Assembly: GCA_021372775.1 (NCBI GenBank)
Contig: JAJFTU010000196.1
Coordinates: 1 to 51,739, forward strand
Source: a bacterium
Lineage (GTDB): Bacteria; Acidobacteriota; Polarisedimenticolia; J045
Length of the DNA stretch: 51,739 bases
Direction: 5' to 3'
Shown here: positions 25,801 through 33,498 of the stretch, one piece after another
How the letters are laid out: each line of letters opens with the position of its first letter
Numbering within the stretch: the first letter of the stretch is position 1
Translations under genes and position numbers: made by a program
Notes under the pieces: generated by a model
Told to the model about the DNA's origin: nothing
Database searches by the model: none
What the model saw: the letters and a program-made list of their open reading frames with translations, nothing else

Positions 25801-27636
25801 TCAGTTGCGCGGTCCGCCCCACAGGTCGTCGCGCGCCGCGTCTTCCCCGGCGTCGCCGCCGTCGAGCGCCTCGTTCGCCAGTTCGTCGAACGCGTCGAGC
25901 ACCGGCGCGTCCGCGGACGCCGCGGCCTCGCCTTCCGCCGCGCCGTCTTCGACCGACGCGTCCGCGGGCGCTTCTTCGTCGGCGGTCTCGGGCGCCTCGG
26001 GCTCGGGCGGTCGCGCCGCCGCCTCGACGAGCGTCGCGACCAACTCCTCCGTCGCCGCGCCGACCGCCGCGAGACGTTCGAGCGCGAAGGCGATGTCCGA
26101 CTTGACGCGCCGCCGCAGCTCGTCGCGTTCCTTTTCCGCCTCGGCCAACAGCGCCTCGAGCGTCGCGCCGCTCTCCTCCGCGTCGCGCGCCCGCTCGATC
26201 GCGTGGGCGTGCTCGTTCTCCAACGCCGCCGCGCGCGCCTCGAGCTCCTCGATCCGCTCCAGCGCCGCGTCCCGCTCCGCGCGCAGCCCCTCGGCCTCGC
26301 GCCGCGCCGCGGGGAGCGCCGCCGCGTCGGCGGCGACCGCCTCGTTGCGGCCGCGCAGCGCCAGCAGCGACTTCTCCAGTTCGCCCAAGCGGGCCTGCAG
26401 CGGCGCGACGTGCGCCGCGCGCCCCTCCGCGTCCGCGCGCCCGGCCTTCTCCTCGGCCAGCGCCGCGGCGAGCCGGTCCCGTTCTTCGGTGGCGCGGTCG
26501 AACTCCGCGGTCCGCTCGCCCAGCTCCGCGGTCAGCCGCTCGGCCTCGGCCTCCAGCTTCGCCGCCCGCGCCGCCGGCTCCTCCAGCGCCTCGCGCGCCT
26601 TCTCGCTCGCCGCGAGCCGCGCCTCGAGGTCCGTCCGCTCGGCCTCGGCTTCCGCCGCGAGCCGCGCCGTCTCGGCCTCCAGCGCCGCGTTCGCCTCGCG
26701 CAGCGGACCGGCCTCGTCCCAGGAGCGGTGCAGTTCCTCCTGCAGGTTGACGATCCGCGTCTGCTGCGTCTCGAGCTCCGCGCGCAGCCCGGCGACCGCG
26801 TCCGCCTGCTCCTCGCGCGCCCGCGCCAGCGCGAGATCCAGCTCCTCGATCCGCGCCTCGGCCTCGGCCAGCTCCTGCGCCTCGTCCGACTTGCGGCCGG
26901 TCTCCAGCGGCTTCAGCCGCTCGACCTCGCGTTCGAGCTCGTGGATCCGCGCGCCGGCCTCGACGAGTTCGCCGCGGGCCGCGGCGGCGTCGGCCAGCGC
27001 CGCGTCGAGACGCCGCTGCGCCTCGCCCAGCTCCGGCCCGCCTTCCGCGCACGACGCCTCGCGCTCGTCGGCCTCGCGCCGCGCGCTCTCGGCCTCCTCC
27101 CGCGACGCGGCCGCCTCGCCGCGCGCCGTCTCGAGTTCCTCGCGCCCGGCGGCGATCTCCATCCGCGCCGCCTCGGCCTCGTCGCGCGCCGCGGCGAGCT
27201 CCGACTTCAGCCGCTCCACCTCGGCGCGGGCGCGTTCGAGCGTCTTCCCCGACATCGTCAGCTTCTGCTCGAGGAGCGTCTTCTCCGCCACGGCGGCGTC
27301 GAGGGCGCGGGCCTGCTCGTCGTCGCGCGGATCAGGTTCGCGCGGCTCGGCGGGCGTCCGCTCGAACGGCAGCGCCGGCGGCTCCTTCTCCGGGAACTGC
27401 CGTTCCAGCGCGGCGCGCGCGTCCTGCAGGCTCAGCCCCTCCTCCTCGATCAGGCGGCGGATTTCCTTGGTGATCTCGACCTCGACCGGGCCGTAGTTCC
27501 GCTTGGCCCCGATCCTCTTGCCGAGCTGCGGAAACTCCGCCTCCCAGAACTTGAGGACGTACGGCTGGATGTCGAGTTCGGCGCAGACGTCGGCCGGACG
27601 GCGGGCGGGCTTCTCTTCGTTGCTGCGGACGGCCAC
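25801..27636 (-). CDS. MerR-type HTH fused to a very long coiled coil
   Basis: 611 aa. Residues 1-75 are a MerR-like winged-helix domain: PADVCAELDIQPYVLKFWEA and FPQLGKRIGAKRNYGPVEVE, with EIRRLIEEEGLSLQDARAAL as the dimer-side helix. Residues about 105-520 are an almost unbroken Glu/Ala/Arg/Leu heptad region (coiled coil), with an acidic Ala/Glu tail at the end (DDLWGGPRN terminus). The GTG start has AGAGGA at 7 nt. It lies 121 bp downstream of ptsI with its own TAGAAT box (27672-27677), so it may be transcribed separately. Normal MerR proteins are 120-270 aa. It could be a DNA-tethering or nucoid/segregation factor rather than a switch; the function is inference. Confidence 0.8.
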   Translation of the reverse strand: MAVRSNEEKPARRPADVCAELDIQPYVLKFWEAEFPQLGKRIGAKRNYGPVEVEITKEIRRLIEEEGLSLQDARAALERQFPEKEPPALPFERTPAEPREPDPRDDEQARALDAAVAEKTLLEQKLTMSGKTLERARAEVERLKSELAAARDEAEAARMEIAAGREELETARGEAAASREEAESARREADEREASCAEGGPELGEAQRRLDAALADAAAARGELVEAGARIHELEREVERLKPLETGRKSDEAQELAEAEARIEELDLALARAREEQADAVAGLRAELETQQTRIVNLQEELHRSWDEAGPLREANAALEAETARLAAEAEAERTDLEARLAASEKAREALEEPAARAAKLEAEAERLTAELGERTAEFDRATEERDRLAAALAEEKAGRADAEGRAAHVAPLQARLGELEKSLLALRGRNEAVAADAAALPAARREAEGLRAERDAALERIEELEARAAALENEHAHAIERARDAEESGATLEALLAEAEKERDELRRRVKSDIAFALERLAAVGAATEELVATLVEAAARPPEPEAPETADEEAPADASVEDGAAEGEAAASADAPVLDAFDELANEALDGGDAGEDAARDDLWGGPRN

Positions 27637-27671
27637 GGCGTGATCCTCTCCGTTGCTCGGTGCTGAGGCAG

Positions 27672-27677
27672 ATTCTA
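27672..27677 (-). promoter_or_regulatory. -10 box for the MerR-coiled-coil gene
   Basis: TAGAAT on the minus strand, 35 nt before the GTG start; no good -35. Confidence 0.35.
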
Positions 27678-27757
27678 GCCCGAGCCGCGCGGAGGCGGCT
27701 GCGGGGAGTTGCGTTCGTGCGGGGCGCGACCGGCTCGCCGGCGCGAACGACGCCGGA

Positions 27758-29539
27758 TCAGGGCCCTTCGGCCGAGCGGCGGCGAGGCGCCGGGGGCTGC
27801 GCGGCGAGGACGAAGCGGAACTCCTCCTCGAGGAACGCGCGGATCTCGAACCCCGAGGGGAGCTTCAGCGCGGCCGCGAGCGAGCGCGCGGCGTCCTCGG
27901 CCGAGGCGGCGCGGAGGGCGGTCCGCACCTTCGGCAGCGCCAGCGGGTTGCACGAGAACTCCCGCAGCCCCAGCCCGAGCAGCGTCAGCGCGCCGAGCGG
28001 GTCGCTGGCCATCTCGCCGCAGAGCGCGACCGGAATCCCCGCCGCGCGGCCGGCGGCGATCGTGCGCTCGAGCATCCGCAGCACGCCGGGGTGCCACGGG
28101 TCGTAGAGGTACGACACGCGCCGGTTGCCGCGGTCGCAGGCCACGGTGTACTGGATCAGGTCGTTGGTGCCGATCGAGAAGAAGTCCGCCTCGCGCGCCA
28201 GGTGGTCGGAGACCATCGCCGCGGCGGGGATCTCGATCATCGCGCCGAGCGGCACCTTGGCGTGGAAGACGAGCCCTTCCGCCTCCAGCGTCGCGCGCGT
28301 CTCCTCGATGAACGCCCGCACCTGCCGCCACTCCTCGACGCCGGAGATCATCGGCACGAGGATCGAGACGTTGCCGTACTCCGCGGCGACGCGCAGCAGG
28401 CCGCGCACCTGCGGGCGGAAGATGTCGGGGCGCGAGAGGCAGAAGCGGACCGCGCGCAGCCCGAGGACCGGGTTCGCCTCGCCCGCCTCGAGCACCTGGT
28501 GGAAGTACTTCTCGCCGCCGAGGTCGAGCGTGCGGATCACGACCTGCCGCGGCCCCGCCGCCTCGGCGATCCGCCGGTAGGCGTCGTAGTGGTCGGCCTC
28601 GTCCGGCACGTTCGGGGCGACGGAGAGGAAGAGGAACTCCGAGCGGTAGAGGCCGACGCCGTGGGCGCCGATCCGCGCCACGGTGGCCATCTCCTCGGGG
28701 AACTCGATGTTGGCGAGGAGGCGCGTCGCCGCGCCGTCCTGCGTCTCGACCGGCCCGTCGGCGCCGCGCGTCCCCTGCCCGTACTCCCGCCACGCCTCGC
28801 GCTCGCGCCGGTAGGCGGCCGCGACGCCCGGCGTCGGGTGGAGGATCACGTTGCCGTGCAGGCCGTCCACGACCAGCGGCTCGCCGTCGCCGATCTTCGA
28901 CGTCGCCCCCTCCACGCCGAGCACGGCGGGGATCTCGAGCGCGTTGGCGAGGATCGCGGTGTGCGAGGTCGGGCCGCCCGCCTCGGTCACGAACCCGACG
29001 ATCCGCGGCTGGTGCAGCCAGATGGCGTCGGACGGCGAGAGCGAGTGGGCGACGATGATCGTGTCTTCGGAGAGGTCGAGCTCGCGCGCGTGCCGGTTCG
29101 CGCCGCCGCCGAGGACGCGCAGCAGCCGGTCCAGCACGTCCTTCACGTCGAGACCGCGCTCGCGCAGCACGGGGTCCTCGACCTGCTGCAGCGCCGCGAC
29201 CATCTTCCCCGCGCTGGCGGCGAGCGCCCACTCGGCGTTCATCCGCTGGTCGCGGATCTTCGTCATCACGTCGCGCCGCAGCTTGCGGTCCTCGAGGATC
29301 GCGAGGTGGGCGTCGAAGATCGCCGCGTACTGCGCGCCGACCGACGTCGCCGTCTGCTCGCGCAGCGCGTGGATCTCCTCCGCGCAGGTGCGGCGCGCCT
29401 GCCAGTAGCGGCGCAGCTCCGCGCGCGCGGCGCCGGGAGCGAGCTGGTAGCGCGGAACGGCGACTTCCCAGCGGCCGACGACGAGCGCCTTGCCGAGCGC
29501 GATCCCCGCGGAGACGGCGGTTCCCTTCAGCGCGGGCAC
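27758..29539 (-). CDS. ptsI: PTS enzyme I (phosphoenolpyruvate-protein phosphotransferase)
   Basis: 593 aa cytosolic enzyme that takes phosphate from PEP and gives it to HPr. The N-terminal phospho-His domain has GGPTSHTAILANALEIPAV with the active His at 193. The PEP-binding TIM barrel has IGTNDLIQYTVACDRGNR and VALCGEMASDP (catalytic Cys). The length is slightly over the usual 570 because of an insertion around residues 265-285 and a basic tail. The ptsH stop is directly adjacent to this start (1-bp spacing). With no sugar permease nearby it probably serves a regulatory phosphorelay. Confidence 0.96.
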   Translation of the reverse strand: MPALKGTAVSAGIALGKALVVGRWEVAVPRYQLAPGAARAELRRYWQARRTCAEEIHALREQTATSVGAQYAAIFDAHLAILEDRKLRRDVMTKIRDQRMNAEWALAASAGKMVAALQQVEDPVLRERGLDVKDVLDRLLRVLGGGANRHARELDLSEDTIIVAHSLSPSDAIWLHQPRIVGFVTEAGGPTSHTAILANALEIPAVLGVEGATSKIGDGEPLVVDGLHGNVILHPTPGVAAAYRREREAWREYGQGTRGADGPVETQDGAATRLLANIEFPEEMATVARIGAHGVGLYRSEFLFLSVAPNVPDEADHYDAYRRIAEAAGPRQVVIRTLDLGGEKYFHQVLEAGEANPVLGLRAVRFCLSRPDIFRPQVRGLLRVAAEYGNVSILVPMISGVEEWRQVRAFIEETRATLEAEGLVFHAKVPLGAMIEIPAAAMVSDHLAREADFFSIGTNDLIQYTVACDRGNRRVSYLYDPWHPGVLRMLERTIAAGRAAGIPVALCGEMASDPLGALTLLGLGLREFSCNPLALPKVRTALRAASAEDAARSLAAALKLPSGFEIRAFLEEEFRFVLAAQPPAPRRRSAEGP

Positions 29540-29540
29540 G

Positions 29541-29810
29541 TCAGCGCTCCTCTCCGAACCGCCCGCCGACGAGCTGCGCCAGCGCTTCCAGCGCCTCGCC
29601 CGCGTCCGGCCCGTTCGCGAGGAGCGTGAGCTGCGTTCCGCGCGGCGCGGCGAGCGTCAGCAGCCCGAGGATCGACTTCCCGTCGACGCAGTCGCCGCCG
29701 CGCACGATCTCGATGTTCGCGCGGTAGCGCGAGGCGAGGTCGACGAACTTCGCCGCCGCCCGCGCGTGCAGCCCGAGCTGATTGACGATCATGACGTTCC
29801 GCTCGGCCAC
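29541..29810 (-). CDS. ptsH: HPr phosphocarrier
   Basis: 89 aa. The active-site His15 is in QLGLHARAAAKF and the regulatory Ser46 in DGKSILGLLTL, so it can be phosphorylated both by enzyme I and by HprK encoded upstream. The gene lies between the EIIA (5 bp away) and ptsI (1 bp away), clearly co-transcribed. Confidence 0.96.
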   Translation of the reverse strand: MAERNVMIVNQLGLHARAAAKFVDLASRYRANIEIVRGGDCVDGKSILGLLTLAAPRGTQLTLLANGPDAGEALEALAQLVGGRFGEER

Positions 29811-29815
29811 CGCCC

Positions 29816-30226
29816 TCAGCCCTCCTGCTTGCCGGCGAGGATCTCGCCGGCGACGGTGATCGCGCCGCGGCCCCGCGCCGCCAGCATCCGGGCGGTCTCG
29901 GCCAGGTCCTTCTGCTCGCGCAGGTTGGTGAACTTGATGACCATCGGCAGGTTGACGCCGGTGACGACCTCGACCTTCCCCGGCTCGAGGAACGTCAGCG
30001 CGACGTTGGTCGGCGTGCCGCCGAACATGTCGGTCGCGATGATCACGCCGTCGCCTTGGTCGAGCGCCTCCAGCGACTCCTGGATCTTCCGCCGGCTGTC
30101 GCCGACGTCGCTGTCCCAGTCGATCGCCAAGCCGGCGATCGCGCCCGGCTGGGCGACGATCCGCCGCGCCGCCGCCACGAGCTCCGCGGCGAGGCCGCCG
30201 TGCGTTACGACCAAGAGGCCGATCAT
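29816..30226 (-). CDS. PTS EIIA component, mannose family
   Basis: 136 aa single-domain EIIA(Man)-type protein. The phospho-His is His9 in LLVVTHGGLA; ATDMFGGTPTNVAL and VEVVTGVNLPMV are family hallmarks. No EIIB, EIIC or EIID is in the window, so phosphate arriving here likely signals to a regulator rather than to sugar transport. It starts 4 bp after the rapZ stop. Confidence 0.93.
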   Translation of the reverse strand: MIGLLVVTHGGLAAELVAAARRIVAQPGAIAGLAIDWDSDVGDSRRKIQESLEALDQGDGVIIATDMFGGTPTNVALTFLEPGKVEVVTGVNLPMVIKFTNLREQKDLAETARMLAARGRGAITVAGEILAGKQEG

Positions 30227-30230
30227 TCGG

Positions 30231-31118
30231 TCATCCTTTCACCCGCTCCGCCTCGCGTTCGACGTCGCGGTGGGTGACGGTCACGGGGAAGCCCGACTGC
30301 GCGAGGAACCGCCCCAGCCGCTCGGCGACCGCCACCGAGCGGTGCCGCCCGCCGGTGCAGCCGACGCCGATGGTCAGGTAGCTCTTCCCTTCGGCGACGA
30401 ACCGCGGCATGACGAAGGCGAGGAGCCCCTCCGTCAGCGACAGATACTGCCCGTAATCGGGCTGCGCTTCCAGATAGCGGTTGATCTCCGCCCCCCGGCC
30501 GTCCTTGCCGCGCAGCTCCGGCACGAAGAACGGGTTGGGGAGGAAGCGCACGTCGAAGAGCATGTCGGCGTCCTTCGGCGGGCCGTACTTGAAGCCGAAC
30601 GAGACGATGTGGCAGTTGAGCGAGAGGAGCAGCGAGGCCCCGGAGAGGGCTTCCTGCACCACGCGGCGCAGCTCGTGCGGCGTCATGTCGTCCGAGGCGA
30701 CGACGCGGTCGGCCACCTGGCGCAGCGGCGCGAGCAGCTTCCGCTCCGCGGCGATCGCCGCGGCCAGCGGGAGGCCCCGCTCCTGCGCCAGCGGGTGCGG
30801 GCGGCGGCTCTCCGAGAAGCGGCGGACCAGCGTGTCCTCGCGCGCCTCGAAGAAGATCACCGTGAGCTGGACGTCCGTCCGCTCGCGCAGCCGCGCCAGC
30901 AACTCGGGGAACGGCTCGAGGTGCCGGCCCTCCCGCACGTCCACGACCATCGCGCCGGACGGCTCGCTCCCCTCGCCGCGCGCCAAAAGGTCGATGAACG
31001 ACTCGGTCAGCGGCACGGGGAGGTTGTCCACCGCGAAGTGCCCCATGTCCTCGAGGCAGCGCAGGGCGAGCGTCTTCCCCGAACCGGAGAGGCCGGTGAT
31101 CACCACGACGTGGGTCAT
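30231..31118 (-). CDS. rapZ: RNase adapter / nucleotide-binding protein RapZ
   Basis: 295 aa. Walker A GLSGSGKT at residues 8-15; C-terminal signature SYLTIGVGCTGGRHRSVAVA. In enterobacteria RapZ senses glucosamine-6-phosphate and directs RNase E to the small RNA GlmZ; in other phyla its role is less clear but it is usually next to hprK and PTS genes, as here. The ATG at 31118 overlaps the hprK stop by 4 bp (ATGA). Confidence 0.95.
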   Translation of the reverse strand: MTHVVVITGLSGSGKTLALRCLEDMGHFAVDNLPVPLTESFIDLLARGEGSEPSGAMVVDVREGRHLEPFPELLARLRERTDVQLTVIFFEAREDTLVRRFSESRRPHPLAQERGLPLAAAIAAERKLLAPLRQVADRVVASDDMTPHELRRVVQEALSGASLLLSLNCHIVSFGFKYGPPKDADMLFDVRFLPNPFFVPELRGKDGRGAEINRYLEAQPDYGQYLSLTEGLLAFVMPRFVAEGKSYLTIGVGCTGGRHRSVAVAERLGRFLAQSGFPVTVTHRDVEREAERVKG

Positions 31119-32089
31119 GGACGCGGCTCCTCGTCCCCGCCTTCGGGCGGGGCGAGCCGGGAGGCGAGCCGCCGCTGCAGGTCGCGCGACGCGTCGTGGC
31201 CGCGCAGCAGCAGCAGCTGGCGGCGCGCCGCGATCTCGACGAGGACGGCCAGGTTTCGTCCCGGGGCGACGGGGATCTCGACCAGCGGGAGCGACTGCCC
31301 GAGCACCGGCCAGAGCTTCCGGTCCGAGCCGAGGCGGTCGCACGGCGCGCTCTCCGAACGGAAGAGGCGGACGACCATCTCCACCGCCTTCTCGTCGCGC
31401 ACGGCGCCGACGCCGAACATCTCGCGGACGTTGACGATGCCGAGGCCGCGCACCTCCATCACGTGGCGCGTCAGCTCCGGCGCGGCGCCGAAGAGCGTGT
31501 CCTCGACCAGCCGGATGTCCACGGCGTCGTCGGCGACCATGCGGTGGCCGCGCGTCACGAGTTCGAGCGCCGACTCGCTCTTGCCCAGCCCCGAGTCGCC
31601 GACGATCAGGACGCCGAGCCCGTAGAGGTCCATCAGCGTGCCGTGGACCCGCACCCGCGGGGCCATGCGCATCGCGAGGTAGTGGGTGCCGAGCTCCATC
31701 ACCTGCGCGGCGGTCGCCTCGGTGAAGAGGATCGGCACGCCGGCGCGGCGCGCCTCGGCGAGCAGCGGCTCGGGCGCCTCGAGCCCCGAGACGAGGAGCA
31801 GCGCCGGCACGGCGGGATCGCAGAGCCGCGCGCAGATGCCGGCCGCGCGCTCGGGACCGATCTCCTCGAGGAAGCGGAGCTCGCTGCGGCCGATGACCTG
31901 CAGCCGATCGACGTGGTAGTACTGGAAGAGGCCGGTCAGGACGAGGCCGGGCTTCTGGATCGCGACGCTGCGGATCGCGCGGTCCAGCCGGTCGCCGCCG
32001 CAGAGCGCGCTGACCGCGAACCGCGGCGCGAGCGCGGCGATGAACTCCTGCAGAGTCGGTGCTTCCCGCTCGTCGGCGCGCGCGCTCAC
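31115..32089 (-). CDS. hprK: HPr kinase/phosphorylase
   Basis: 324 aa from the GTG at 32089. Phosphorylates and dephosphorylates Ser46 of HPr depending on ATP/PPi and metabolites. The N-terminal domain is followed by the P-loop GDSGLGKSESALEL and the family signature EVRGLGIVNVREMFG. A TTG nine bases upstream is in frame, but its only Shine-Dalgarno (AAGGGG) would be 2 nt away; the GTG has the same motif at 11 nt. It heads the hprK-rapZ-EIIA-ptsH-ptsI operon and has a good promoter at 32147-32176. Confidence 0.94.
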   Translation of the reverse strand: MSARADEREAPTLQEFIAALAPRFAVSALCGGDRLDRAIRSVAIQKPGLVLTGLFQYYHVDRLQVIGRSELRFLEEIGPERAAGICARLCDPAVPALLLVSGLEAPEPLLAEARRAGVPILFTEATAAQVMELGTHYLAMRMAPRVRVHGTLMDLYGLGVLIVGDSGLGKSESALELVTRGHRMVADDAVDIRLVEDTLFGAAPELTRHVMEVRGLGIVNVREMFGVGAVRDEKAVEMVVRLFRSESAPCDRLGSDRKLWPVLGQSLPLVEIPVAPGRNLAVLVEIAARRQLLLLRGHDASRDLQRRLASRLAPPEGGDEEPRP

Positions 32090-32146
32090 TTGGCCCAAAG
32101 CCCCTTGATGGACGGACTGTCGTCTGACCGCTGGATCGCCCTCTCT

Positions 32147-32176
32147 ATGCTAGTTTCCGCGCTTCAAATGTGTCAA
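32147..32176 (-). promoter_or_regulatory. Sigma-70 promoter of the hprK operon
   Basis: On the minus strand: perfect -35 TTGACA (32171-32176), 18 nt spacer, -10 TAGCAT (32147-32152). The start site is about 32140, giving a leader of about 50 nt. Confidence 0.7.
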
Positions 32177-32229
32177 GCCGCTGGTGTATCCTGACCGTAC
32201 CTTGACGGGCGGTCTTCCGCCCCTAGCGC
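32163..32229 (+). promoter_or_regulatory. Candidate promoter region of the GAPDH-like gene
   Basis: Two possibilities on the plus strand: TTCAAA-18 nt-TATCCT (32163-32192), overlapping the divergent hprK promoter, or TTGACG-16 nt-TAGCGC (32202-32229) with a small hairpin (GGGCGG tctt CCGCCC) in its spacer. I cannot choose between them. Confidence 0.35.
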
Positions 32230-32282
32230 ACGGCTATGCTTTCGCCCTCGCGCTTAAGGCGTCAGAGGGAGGAGATCGAAAT

Positions 32283-33362
32283 ATGAGCCAAAAGATCGTG
32301 CACATCGTAGGGACCGGCACCATCGGCGAACCGCTCATCGGCCTTCTCGTCGCGTTCAAGGACCAGCTCGGCATCGACGAAGTCACGTTCCACAAGCGCA
32401 CCCCGCTGCTGACCGACCGCTCCAAGGTCGCCAACCTGATCCGCCGCGGCGCGCGCTTCGTCACCGACTCCAAAGCCTTCGACGCCTTCCGCGAGATCGG
32501 CCTCCATCCCGAACTCGAAACGCACGAGGCTCTCGACCGCGCGTCGGTCGTCATCGACTGCACTCCATCCGGCGTCGGCTCCCAGAACAAGGTCGACTAC
32601 TACGAACGCTTCAAGCACAACACCCTCGGCTTCATCGCCCAGGGGTCGGAGTTCGGCTTCGGCAAGCCGTACGCGCGCGGGATCAACGACGCCGCGCTCG
32701 ACCGCGACGCCGACCAGTTCCTGCAGGTCGTCTCCTGCAACACGCACAACGTGTCGGTCCTCGTGCACGCCATCGCGCTCGCCGACGGCGGCCCGTCGAA
32801 CCTCGTCAACGGGCGCTTCGTCTGCATCCGCCGCGCCAACGACATCTCGCAGGACGGCTCCTACGTCCCCGCGCCGGAAGTCGGCAGCCACAAGGACAAG
32901 AAGTTCGGCACGCACCACGCCCGCGACGCCTGGCACCTCTTCCAGACGCTGGGCTACGACCTCAACCTCTTCAGCTCGGCGCTGAAGATCAACTCCCAGT
33001 ACATGCACACGATCTGGTTCTCGCTGACGCTGAAGAACAAGTGCACCGTGGAGGACGTCATCCAGCGGCTGCGCGCCAACGACCGGATCGCCATGACCCA
33101 CAAGAAGTCGGCCAACTCCGTCTTCTCGTTCGGGCGCGACCACGGCCACTTCGGCCGCATCCTCAACCAGACGGTCATCATCGAGCAGACGATCGCCGTC
33201 CGCGAGACCGAGAGCGGCTGGGAAGTCGTCGGCTTCTGCTTCACCCCGCAGGACGGCAACCCGCTCCTCTCCTCGGTCGCCGCGACCTGCTGGTACTTGG
33301 ACAAGGAAACGTACGACAAGCGGGTCCAGTGCCTCGGGCCGTACTTCTTCCCCGAGGTCTGA
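32283..33362 (+). CDS. Type II (archaeal-type) glyceraldehyde-3-phosphate dehydrogenase-like protein
   Basis: 359 aa. N-terminal Rossmann motif VGTGTIGEPLIG; the catalytic-Cys segment is QVVSCNTHNVSVL with Cys152. Other archaeal-GAPDH-like landmarks are VVIDCTPSGVGSQNK, FIAQGSEFGFGK and RRANDISQDG. Classical bacterial GapA (type I) has a different sequence around these points. If active it would oxidise G3P to 1,3-bisphosphoglycerate with NAD(P). The ATG has a strong AGGGAGGAG Shine-Dalgarno, and codon use is extremely biased to C-ending codons, implying high expression. A strong terminator follows. Divergent from hprK. The substrate is inferred; a homologous dehydrogenase with another aldehyde is possible. 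Confidence 0.72.
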   Translation: MSQKIVHIVGTGTIGEPLIGLLVAFKDQLGIDEVTFHKRTPLLTDRSKVANLIRRGARFVTDSKAFDAFREIGLHPELETHEALDRASVVIDCTPSGVGSQNKVDYYERFKHNTLGFIAQGSEFGFGKPYARGINDAALDRDADQFLQVVSCNTHNVSVLVHAIALADGGPSNLVNGRFVCIRRANDISQDGSYVPAPEVGSHKDKKFGTHHARDAWHLFQTLGYDLNLFSSALKINSQYMHTIWFSLTLKNKCTVEDVIQRLRANDRIAMTHKKSANSVFSFGRDHGHFGRILNQTVIIEQTIAVRETESGWEVVGFCFTPQDGNPLLSSVAATCWYLDKETYDKRVQCLGPYFFPEV

Positions 33363-33381
33363 GCCCTTTCCGGGCGTTCGG

Positions 33382-33420
33382 AGAGCCCCCGCCGCGCGGC
33401 CCGCGGCGGGGGCTCTTCTT
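33382..33420 (+). terminator. Intrinsic terminator of the GAPDH-like gene
   Basis: Perfect 15 bp stem (33382-33396 with 33402-33416), 5 nt loop, followed by TCTT. Confidence 0.85.
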
Positions 33421-33445
33421 CGATGCGCGCGCCCGGGTCATAAAC

Positions 33446-33475
33446 GGAAAGCGCCCCGCAAGCGGGGCGCTTTCC
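33446..33475 (-). terminator. Intrinsic terminator of the fab operon
   Basis: Stem GGAAAGCGCCCCGC/GCGGGGCGCTTTCC with a tiny loop, 24 bp past the fabF stop. On the minus strand it is followed by GTTTAT. Stem-internal A/T pairs at the base supply the U side. Confidence 0.75.
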
Positions 33476-33498
33476 AACGAATCCGAACTTCGGCGCGC

